DNA of 64,000 bases. It comes from Taibaiella koreensis. GTDB taxonomy: Bacteria; Bacteroidota; Bacteroidia; Chitinophagales; Chitinophagaceae. The notes beneath the pieces are model-generated. The model saw only the letters and a program-made list of their open reading frames with translations. It searched no databases and was not told where the DNA came from. Location: NCBI RefSeq assembly GCF_003545715.1, contig NZ_QVNU01000004.1:124001-188000 (forward strand). Direction: 5' to 3'. The position numbers and the translations under genes are program-made. This document shows, one piece after another, positions 53,296 to 61,772 of the stretch (the first letter of the stretch is position 1; each line of letters opens with the position of its first letter).

Positions 53296-53634
53296 TTACA
53301 TCACAGGGTCTACGCTTCTTACTTCGACACTGCCGCCTACCTGCAGGATAGGGCAGCCCCCGGCAATGGTTACGGCCTCTTCGTAAGAGGCAGCCTTGAT
53401 CATGGTGTAGCCGCCCAGCACTTCCTTGATCTCGCTGTAAGGGCCGTCGGTAACCAGGCCGGGCTTCACTACCCTTCCGGTCTCGGCTAGCCGGTTGCCG
53501 CGATCGGCCAGCTGGCCGCGGGCAGCAATACTACCGATCCAGTCCATCCATTTTTGGGTCATCGCCTGCATTTCTTCGGGCGAGCCCTGAGGCTTACCGC
53601 CTTCTCTACGGAACAATAAAAGAAAATCCTGCAT
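53296..53634 (-). CDS. YCII/DGPF-domain protein
   Basis: 112 residues from the ATG at 53634; the longer frame to 53745 runs through the upstream terminator and is not used. MQDFLLLFRREGG, WMDWIGSIAARGQLADRGNRLAETGRVV and DGPYSEIKEVLGGYTMIKAASYEEAV match the DGPF-type YCII family, small dimeric ferredoxin-like folds found alone or with ECF sigma factors. Enzymatic role unproven. It is monocistronic, between two terminators. Confidence 0.88.
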   Translation of the reverse strand: MQDFLLLFRREGGKPQGSPEEMQAMTQKWMDWIGSIAARGQLADRGNRLAETGRVVKPGLVTDGPYSEIKEVLGGYTMIKAASYEEAVTIAGGCPILQVGGSVEVRSVDPVM

Positions 53635-53712
53635 AATTTGCGTTTTTATAAGGGTTAAAAACAAATAACAATCGGGAGCCGGTAAAATAGGACAGGCCGG
53701 CAAAATAAATAC

Positions 53713-53741
53713 AAAAAAAGTCCCGGCAGTACCGGGACTTT
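53713..53741 (-). terminator. Terminator for atpD-atpC
   Basis: AAAGTCCCGG (53717-53726) pairs with CCGGGACTTT (53732-53741). The A-run at 53713-53719 provides the minus-strand U-tract, 22 bases after the atpC stop. Confidence 0.88.
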
Positions 53742-53763
53742 TCATTTTTTGCTGCCGGGCAGC

Positions 53764-54021
53764 CTAGTAAGAAACAGATTCCGCTCCCTCCAGCAAAACA
53801 GTGGTCTTATTGTTGAGTGTCTCAACAAATCCGCCTGTAATATTATAGGTCTCGTTATTGCTCTTGTCCTTCAGTATCTTCATTTTGCCTTCGCCCAGGG
53901 CGGCAACCATGGGTGCGTGGTTCTGCAGGATCTCGAAAGAGCCTTCCACACCGGGTAGCTGAACGCCATAAACAGTGCCGCTGAAAACCTTATGCTCGGG
54001 AGTTAATATTTCTAATTGCAT
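53764..54021 (-). CDS. atpC: ATP synthase F1 subunit epsilon
   Basis: 85 residues. MQLEILTPEHKVFSGTVYGVQLPGVEGSFEILQNHAPMVAALGEGKMKI is the beta-sandwich domain of the epsilon subunit. The C-terminal two-helix inhibitory domain present in about 130-residue homologues is missing, a known short form in Bacteroidota. It follows atpD by 35 bases. Confidence 0.95.
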   Translation of the reverse strand: MQLEILTPEHKVFSGTVYGVQLPGVEGSFEILQNHAPMVAALGEGKMKILKDKSNNETYNITGGFVETLNNKTTVLLEGAESVSY

Positions 54022-54056
54022 ATAGCAAATTCAAATTAATAGTTCAAAATCCAAAA

Positions 54057-55580
<1,524 letters not shown>

Positions 55581-55719
55581 TTATAAAGAGATTTTCAATT
55601 CGGCTGCAAAAGTAAGCTATATTCTTAAAAAAAGGAAATAATCTCAAAAAGATGGTTAAGAGAAAGGAATTTTTTTTACGAAAAATGTGCGTTGTTCAGA
55701 CTTATATTATGCTCATCGA

Positions 55720-57201
55720 TCACTGATCAAAGGAGGTTATCGCATTTCTACGTATGTCTTCGGGAAAGGTGGCTAGCGCTGCTTCGAGCTGCCGGGTATT
55801 TGCTGTTTGCCGACCCTTATCTTCCAGGTTGTCGTTGTAATGCAGGAAAAGGTAGTAGAACAGCAACCTGTTATACAGGTCCAGCCGGCTGTCGCGGATC
55901 ACTTGCAGCATTTTGTTTTCTGTAATTTCCGGTGTTCCCGTCTCCGACAGCGCTCTTCCGATCCTGCTGATGCTGCCCCGGTAATGATTACCGGCTTCGG
56001 CTGCGTAATGAAAAATGGTTCCCAATAACAACACAGGAACATCGAAATCCAGTGCTTCCAGCTCTCTGATATAAGTCTTACGCCCAACCCATGCATAGCT
56101 GGCATCGCTCCTGCGATCGAAGTGGTCATTCATAATGTCCAGGTGCGCCCTCAGGAAAATATCCCAGTTTACCGCTTCTGCCGAAAGCCGGGCAATGGCC
56201 TGCGCATGAATACGTGGCGACTCATCCTGGCTGCAGCCACCGACCACTAATCTTCTGCGCTTAAGCTCCAATGCATTGGCCGGGCTATCGTATCGTTCCA
56301 CGATATCTTCAAACATATCAACGTCGACGATACCAGCACCCTTAAGCGCCAGGTCAAGTGCATGTCGAAACTTTGCTTTAAACAATGGTCTTGCCGACAA
56401 CGAATCGATCTTTATCCATCTTAGGGAATCACGGCGTTCGCGATAGCGACTATATGTTTCGGCGCCGCCATCTTTATAGTCTTCCTCTGGCATGCGAATT
56501 GACCCATTCACAAATGCAAGGAATCCGTCGGGGCTATTCTTTTCCGGTACCCGAGGTCCCCATATATAGTGTTCTGCTGCATTATCCCTAAGCACCCGGT
56601 AGTTGGTATCAACCATGCAATCTACATACTGGATCATACGGGCATATTCAAGCGGGATTGCCTGTGCCGTAAAATCTGCTGTAACATACAAGGCTTCTAA
56701 GTGAGCTAATGAATTATCGTCGCCTTCGCGATATGCAAATACCCATTGCCCGACCACAGGTTTCAGATACTTTCCGCCAGAATCGGTTACGGTAACTGTA
56801 TATTCATAATGATTATCCAGCTTCATCAGCCTAAATTCGGTGAGTACCTTACCCTCATCCATGCTTTGTGTTCTTACTGCCAGGTAATCCCGTTTTATCT
56901 CTGCCCTGGGAAACTGCTGTACGAAATCTTCAAGATTGATCCCCGCTTCGATCGCATCCTTAGCCCGCACGGCATCCGGCCCAAAGAGGTCGAGATAATG
57001 CGCTTTGCCCTGATCGACGGCGGTATAGTCCGGGTGATCGTTGCACACTTTAAACTTCAGGTTCAGGGAGTCGACAATATGTTTCAATTGACCTACTGTT
57101 GTCTCAGAGTAGATCAGCCCATTGGCATATTGCCTGAATTCCTGTGCCCGCGTTTTTAAGACAAACAGGAAGAGGAATAAGATAATGGTGTTCTTTTTCA
57201 T
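55720..57201 (-). CDS. Secreted protein of unknown function (493 aa)
   Basis: Signal peptide MKKNTIILFLFLFVLKTRA, cleavage before QEF. No domain is recognised. Features that stand out: TTVGQLKHIVDSLNLKFKVC and a helical C-terminal half (HAQAIARLSAEAVNWDIFLRAHLDIMNDHFDRRSD, TFPEDIRRNAITSF). VVGGCSQDESPRIHAQAI and AWVGRKTYIRELEAL are typical of a stand-alone helical periplasmic protein. No sorting tail. It is divergent in composition from nothing around it; the next minus-strand gene starts upstream at 59235. Confidence 0.6.
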   Translation of the reverse strand: MKKNTIILFLFLFVLKTRAQEFRQYANGLIYSETTVGQLKHIVDSLNLKFKVCNDHPDYTAVDQGKAHYLDLFGPDAVRAKDAIEAGINLEDFVQQFPRAEIKRDYLAVRTQSMDEGKVLTEFRLMKLDNHYEYTVTVTDSGGKYLKPVVGQWVFAYREGDDNSLAHLEALYVTADFTAQAIPLEYARMIQYVDCMVDTNYRVLRDNAAEHYIWGPRVPEKNSPDGFLAFVNGSIRMPEEDYKDGGAETYSRYRERRDSLRWIKIDSLSARPLFKAKFRHALDLALKGAGIVDVDMFEDIVERYDSPANALELKRRRLVVGGCSQDESPRIHAQAIARLSAEAVNWDIFLRAHLDIMNDHFDRRSDASYAWVGRKTYIRELEALDFDVPVLLLGTIFHYAAEAGNHYRGSISRIGRALSETGTPEITENKMLQVIRDSRLDLYNRLLFYYLFLHYNDNLEDKGRQTANTRQLEAALATFPEDIRRNAITSFDQ

Positions 57202-57261
57202 GCTGGATGTTTAGGTCATTTACAAAACGTAGCGTCCTGGTTTTTCATATACGTGACCGCT

Positions 57262-59235
57262 TTATTTATGATACAATGCGTTCCGGTTAAGACCGACGCA
57301 GATGTCGGTGATCCAGCTGCCTGCCACATCGACATATAGGATATTGGGTTTGTTTTCCCTATCGATGATACCGTCCTTCATCCATCCCTGCAGCTGTGCA
57401 TCCAGGTAACGGTTGGCCCAAAGCGCAAGGCTGATGATGCTTTTATTTTTCTTGATCGCATTGATCAGTAACAAAGCGCCATCCAGCAGCAGGTTGGCAT
57501 CTTCCGACTGGAACTGGCTGCAGCTGAGTGCGGCTTCCTGACCGATCTGGGTCAGCTGCCAGTCGACCCTGATGATATCGTTCTGATCGACCTTCCCTTT
57601 CAGTCTGCTGAAAAATTGCCGCTGCGACCGGAACAACGTATCGATGCTGTTGGTTCCGGCATAGCTGCGTTTGTAGTTAAAAAAGGCATCTGATTGGTCT
57701 TTCATTGTATTTAAGACGATACCATATTGGGGCAGATCATACTCTTCAAAGGAAACGATCACTTTTCCCGCGAGCTCTTGCAGCGGTATCTCACCGATAC
57801 GCCGGCCCGCCGGGTAGAAGATCCTGTCTGTGCCCAATACTGCAGCGATGCTTTTACCCTGCTCCTCTATGCTCATACGGCGGTCACAAAAGTGGCAAAA
57901 GCTCAGCAATACGATTTCCTGCGGATGAACTTCCAGGAAACGCTTTACGCTATGCAGCACCGAATCGAGCCGCTCACCGTATCCGCCACCTACGGCATCG
58001 TCCATACAATCGGAAGGGGCATGTTTTGTATACAAGGCGCCCTGGTAATGATCGATACGAAGATCGAACATCCGGATGCCGGCACGTAGTTGCTGTGCCA
58101 CAGAAAGTTTTTGTGTCAGCGTATTGCATTCATTGATGGTGTAGGTGCTTTTGCCGCCCAGTCCGTTCAGGATCGACATGCCGGCATCGTGTGCGCCGGG
58201 GAGCACGATATCTTTCAAGGTATAATGCGCCTTACCGGGAAATAAAGTCGCTCCCATCCAGGAAGCAGGATCGTAGGCATCCCCATAAGCCACATACACC
58301 AGGCTATCGGCGCCGGTATAAGCGATGAGCACATCTTCCGCCTGCGAAGAACAGGTAGACACAGGCGTTGACGCATTCAGGAAACCGGGAACAGCCGCTA
58401 TTTCGCCGGAACCCGACGCTGCCGCTACCTGGTAGTACCATTGCCGGTCGCTCCTGCTGCGCCACAGGCTTATCGATCGCTCCTCGTCGAAAAAGCAGGT
58501 CATGGCGGTTATGGCCGCTGTACTGACAAGCACCTTTTCCGGACCAAAAACATCCTTTGCCTCATCATAATCCTGATAGCTTATTTGCGAGCCGTTGCTG
58601 CGATAGCAGCGCACTGCCCCGTTCACCACAGCCATGCCATTAAGCACGGCCGACCGGTTGCCCTTTAGCTCCCGGAACGACGACGGGTGTAGCTTACCAT
58701 CGGCCGTCACGCTTAATACAGCCATCCATTGACGGTCTTTGCCACGTGTGCGGTTGACCAGCACTATTTTTCCCGAAGCAGAGACTGCTATAAGCCCGTC
58801 GCCGCCAGTACCCGCGACAATAGCCAGTACCTGTACCGGCAAGGCTTCCCATTGACATTGTCCCGCACAATGCTTATACCGCACAACGCCGGCGGTATCC
58901 AGCCAAAGCAGGTAGCGATCCGTACCGGCGTTGACCAGGGCCGGCTGCACCCGGGTTACCGCATCATCCAAAACGATTTCACGGGGATTAGGACTTTCAT
59001 TATCGAGCCAGGAAGCCATATGTATTTTTCCTTGGTCTCCCGGGCTTTTCCAGGCCGCCAGGTATTCGCCGGCAGTATGCAGCAAAGCCACGCCTTTATC
59101 GCTCCGCGCCTGCGGCGTAAGCTGCACAGGCTGCTGAAACGATAATTGCTGTGCACCGGCGAAAGGCGCAAGTATGATCAACAGAAAATACAGCGACAGA
59201 CCGTGAAAAAAAATATTGGGATATCGGGTATTCAT
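57262..59235 (-). CDS. Secreted protein with PI-PLC X-type phosphodiesterase domain
   Basis: 657 residues from the ATG at 59235 with signal peptide (GLSLYFLLIILAPFAGA before QQL). The N-terminal 300 residues are beta-propeller-like with repeated YxxAWxS and SGxI blocks. The C-terminal domain resembles phosphatidylinositol-specific phospholipase C, X region: LPGAHDAGM (His349, Asp350), GIRMFDLRID (Arg393) and YTKHAPSD (His405), matching the spacing of the catalytic His-Arg-His set of bacterial PI-PLC. It is therefore a probable phosphodiesterase of inositol or glycerol phospholipids outside the cell or in the periplasm. No Ca2+-site cluster is evident, as in bacterial enzymes. Confidence 0.8.
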   Translation of the reverse strand: MNTRYPNIFFHGLSLYFLLIILAPFAGAQQLSFQQPVQLTPQARSDKGVALLHTAGEYLAAWKSPGDQGKIHMASWLDNESPNPREIVLDDAVTRVQPALVNAGTDRYLLWLDTAGVVRYKHCAGQCQWEALPVQVLAIVAGTGGDGLIAVSASGKIVLVNRTRGKDRQWMAVLSVTADGKLHPSSFRELKGNRSAVLNGMAVVNGAVRCYRSNGSQISYQDYDEAKDVFGPEKVLVSTAAITAMTCFFDEERSISLWRSRSDRQWYYQVAAASGSGEIAAVPGFLNASTPVSTCSSQAEDVLIAYTGADSLVYVAYGDAYDPASWMGATLFPGKAHYTLKDIVLPGAHDAGMSILNGLGGKSTYTINECNTLTQKLSVAQQLRAGIRMFDLRIDHYQGALYTKHAPSDCMDDAVGGGYGERLDSVLHSVKRFLEVHPQEIVLLSFCHFCDRRMSIEEQGKSIAAVLGTDRIFYPAGRRIGEIPLQELAGKVIVSFEEYDLPQYGIVLNTMKDQSDAFFNYKRSYAGTNSIDTLFRSQRQFFSRLKGKVDQNDIIRVDWQLTQIGQEAALSCSQFQSEDANLLLDGALLLINAIKKNKSIISLALWANRYLDAQLQGWMKDGIIDRENKPNILYVDVAGSWITDICVGLNRNALYHK

Positions 59236-59265
59236 AGGTATCCTGTAGGCGGCCAAGATACAATT

Positions 59266-59297
59266 TTTGCAGGTGTTCCCGCCCGGAGCTATCTTTA
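59266..59297 (+). promoter_or_regulatory. Bacteroidota-type promoter (TTTG-N20-TATCTTTA)
   Basis: TTTG at 59266-59269 and TATCTTTA at 59290-59297, spacing 20, one mismatch in the -7. It lies 23 bases before the ATG at 59321. Confidence 0.65.
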
Positions 59298-59320
59298 TCC
59301 CTGTTAAATATCATTGGCCT

Positions 59321-60763
59321 ATGCCCCGGATCGTTACACTGCTTTTACTTTTATCAATTGCCTTCACTGCCGGCGCCCAGGATGCCGGTTACTGGAACAA
59401 TGATTACAATCCCGGCGGCTATGTAACCCCGGGCGCCGTAATTGCCAGCGACAACGACAGCGGCTTTTTTTATTATAATCCCGCCGTGATGGCATTGCAT
59501 CCGAAGACCTCTGTATCCGTCTCGGCCAACGTCTATCAATACCGGAATACCCGGATACGGAATGCCGTGGGCCAGGGTCTTCCGCTACGCAGCCGGGAAG
59601 CGCGTATTATTCCCCAGCTGGTTTCGGGCACTATACTCCTGAACCGCAAGAATAACCTCACCATCGGCTATTCTTTGATCAACCGTCCTATCCTGGACTT
59701 CCAGGCGACCCAGCGGCAGGACAAAAAAATGAATGTGCTCGACGACAGCTACAGCCCGGGACCGGAGTATTATATAGGCCAGTATTCGGCCCGTAATAAC
59801 CAGACCCAGACCATAGGCAGCATCGGCGCAGGCCTGAAACTAAACTCCCATCTGGCAGTAGGCATTACCGCAGAGGGACAGCTATTCAACCAGGATCTGT
59901 ACCAGCACAATACCTCCCGGGCATTGTACAATACCGATACCAGTATAGCTACACCGCCTGTAGCCGCGTTCCAGGCCGACTATGATCTTACCTACTGGCA
60001 TGTAGGCATCCGCTTCAAAGCCGGACTGGCTTACGAAGCCGGCCGCCACCACTTTGGCTTGCTGCTCACGACGCCGATGATATCGGTAAAAGGCCGCGCT
60101 ATTCTCAACAGCGACATACTGATCTCCAATGTTGTGCTCCCGCAGGTTGGCATCGCGATTAATGTATTGGCCAATGGCCGGCAAACGGGTTTGCCTGTAA
60201 CGTACAAGATGCCCTTAAGCATTGCTGCAGGCTATGCCTTCGACTACGGCAGGGGACAATGCTACGTGGTCGCAGAATATTTCCCGAAGCTGAGCCATTA
60301 TGAAATTGTATCACCCCGGAACGAGTCGTTCCTGCGTCCCGATACCGGCAGCAATAACCAACGCACGCAGGAATTCCTTGAATTTTCGGAAGAGCGCGCC
60401 AGCGTGCTCAATGTTGGTCTGGGCTGGAGCTACGAGCTTAATACCGACATCACCCTGCTGGCCTCGCTGGCAACAAACAATACTTATATTCCCCGGCGTC
60501 CCGGTGACGAAGAATATGCAGGGCAGGCGCCTTATACACTCAACTGGAATACCTATAACTGCCAGCTGGGCGGCCAGTTCCGCCGGCAGCGTCTGCACCT
60601 CCGCGCAGGTCTGCTACTGACCTACGGCCGTACCGGTCAATACCTGCAGCCCATCAATTTCGATACGCCTACAGACGAAAACCTGCTCAACGGGCAGCAG
60701 ATAAGAGTAGCGGCCAGCACTTTCGCTATTGGCCTTATGCTGTCCTATATTCATAATTTTTAA
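59321..60763 (+). CDS. FadL/OMPP1-like outer-membrane barrel protein
   Basis: 480 residues from the ATG at 59321 (signal peptide MPRIVTLLLLLSIAFTAGA before QDA). The N-terminal plug-like motif ASDNDSGFFYYNPAVMALHPKTSVSVSANVYQYR resembles the NPA(A/V) block of FadL proteins. About 14 strands follow, ending AIGLMLSYIHNF. Such proteins move hydrophobic molecules across the outer membrane. Divergent from the PI-PLC gene, so phospholipid breakdown products could be the substrate, which is speculative. Confidence 0.75.
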   Translation: MPRIVTLLLLLSIAFTAGAQDAGYWNNDYNPGGYVTPGAVIASDNDSGFFYYNPAVMALHPKTSVSVSANVYQYRNTRIRNAVGQGLPLRSREARIIPQLVSGTILLNRKNNLTIGYSLINRPILDFQATQRQDKKMNVLDDSYSPGPEYYIGQYSARNNQTQTIGSIGAGLKLNSHLAVGITAEGQLFNQDLYQHNTSRALYNTDTSIATPPVAAFQADYDLTYWHVGIRFKAGLAYEAGRHHFGLLLTTPMISVKGRAILNSDILISNVVLPQVGIAINVLANGRQTGLPVTYKMPLSIAAGYAFDYGRGQCYVVAEYFPKLSHYEIVSPRNESFLRPDTGSNNQRTQEFLEFSEERASVLNVGLGWSYELNTDITLLASLATNNTYIPRRPGDEEYAGQAPYTLNWNTYNCQLGGQFRRQRLHLRAGLLLTYGRTGQYLQPINFDTPTDENLLNGQQIRVAASTFAIGLMLSYIHNF

Positions 60764-60791
60764 CTGTGTCCATCCTCCGGATGCTTTTTTT

Positions 60792-60799
60792 TATTTTTG
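60792..60799 (+). promoter_or_regulatory. Candidate -7 element very close to the pyrF start
   Basis: TATTTTTG fits TAnnTTTG and ends five bases before the pyrF ATG at 60805, which would make a leaderless transcript. A -33 element is not clear. Confidence 0.4.
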
Positions 60800-60804
60800 C
60801 AGGT

Positions 60805-61605
60805 ATGAACAGACAATCGCTGATCGACCAGATCCGGAAAAAGAAATCTTTTCTTTGCGTAGGACTGGATACCGATATAACCAAGATACCCCAACATCTT
60901 TTTGCAACGGAGGATCCGGTATTTGAATTCAATAAGGCTATTATCGACGCCACCAAAGACCATACCGTTGCCTATAAGATCAATACTGCTTTTTATGAGG
61001 CCCAGGGCCTGAAAGGTTGGAGCAGTATGGGCAAAACGCTGGATTATATTCCAAAGAATATTTTTACCATTGCCGACGCCAAACGCGGCGATATTGGCAA
61101 TACGGCCGAACAGTATGCCAAGACCTTTTTCGATACCTATCCCTACGACAGTGTAACGGTAGCGCCTTATATGGGAAAAGACAGCGTAACACCCTTCCTC
61201 CAATTTCCGGGCAAATGGGCTATCGTGCTGGGCCTCACCAGCAATGAAGGCAGCCGGGACTTCCAACTGCAACCCAGCGGCGACGGGCTGCTCTATGAAA
61301 AAGTATTGCAAACGGTCGCCTCCTGGGGCTCGGTCGACAATACCATGTTTGTGGTAGGCGCCACCCAAAAAGAGCAGCTGGAGCGGATACGGAAGATCGT
61401 TCCCGATCACTTCCTGCTGATACCCGGTGTTGGGGCCCAGGGCGGAGATATGGCCACGGTAGCACGTACGGCAATGAACAAAGATGTAAGCATACTGGTC
61501 AACGTAAGCCGCGGTATTATCTTTGCCGGCAGCGGCAACGACTTTGCCGACCAGGCGGCCAAAGCGGCTGCTACGTACCGCGAGGAGATGGAAAGCTATT
61601 TCTGA
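60805..61605 (+). CDS. pyrF: Orotidine 5'-phosphate decarboxylase
   Basis: 266 residues from the ATG at 60805. FLCVGLDTDITKIP at the start, FTIADAKRGDIGNTAEQYA (Lys93 catalytic, with DAKRGD), and IPGVGAQGGD for phosphate binding identify the longer, type-2 PyrF family. It converts OMP to UMP, the last step of de novo pyrimidine synthesis. A strong hairpin follows. Upstream in-frame start at 60766 would overlap the barrel gene's stop region and is unlikely. Confidence 0.95.
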   Translation: MNRQSLIDQIRKKKSFLCVGLDTDITKIPQHLFATEDPVFEFNKAIIDATKDHTVAYKINTAFYEAQGLKGWSSMGKTLDYIPKNIFTIADAKRGDIGNTAEQYAKTFFDTYPYDSVTVAPYMGKDSVTPFLQFPGKWAIVLGLTSNEGSRDFQLQPSGDGLLYEKVLQTVASWGSVDNTMFVVGATQKEQLERIRKIVPDHFLLIPGVGAQGGDMATVARTAMNKDVSILVNVSRGIIFAGSGNDFADQAAKAAATYREEMESYF

Positions 61606-61620
61606 TCATACACTGCAATA

Positions 61621-61660
61621 CCATACAAAAGCCGGCTGCTAACAGCCGGCTTTTGTATGG
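61621..61660 (+). terminator. Long hairpin terminator after pyrF
   Basis: 18-bp perfect stem (61621-61638 and 61643-61660) with a CTAA loop. The T-run (four T) lies inside the 3' arm; the stem continues with GTATGG. Confidence 0.8.
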
Positions 61661-61772
61661 GCAGCCATGCCAAATACAAGACCGGTTCTTCAAAAAAAAT
61701 ATAACGCTGTGGCAGGAACATTGTTAAAACTAAATTGTACTTTACTCAGGCCAAACCCAAAAATACCGTATA

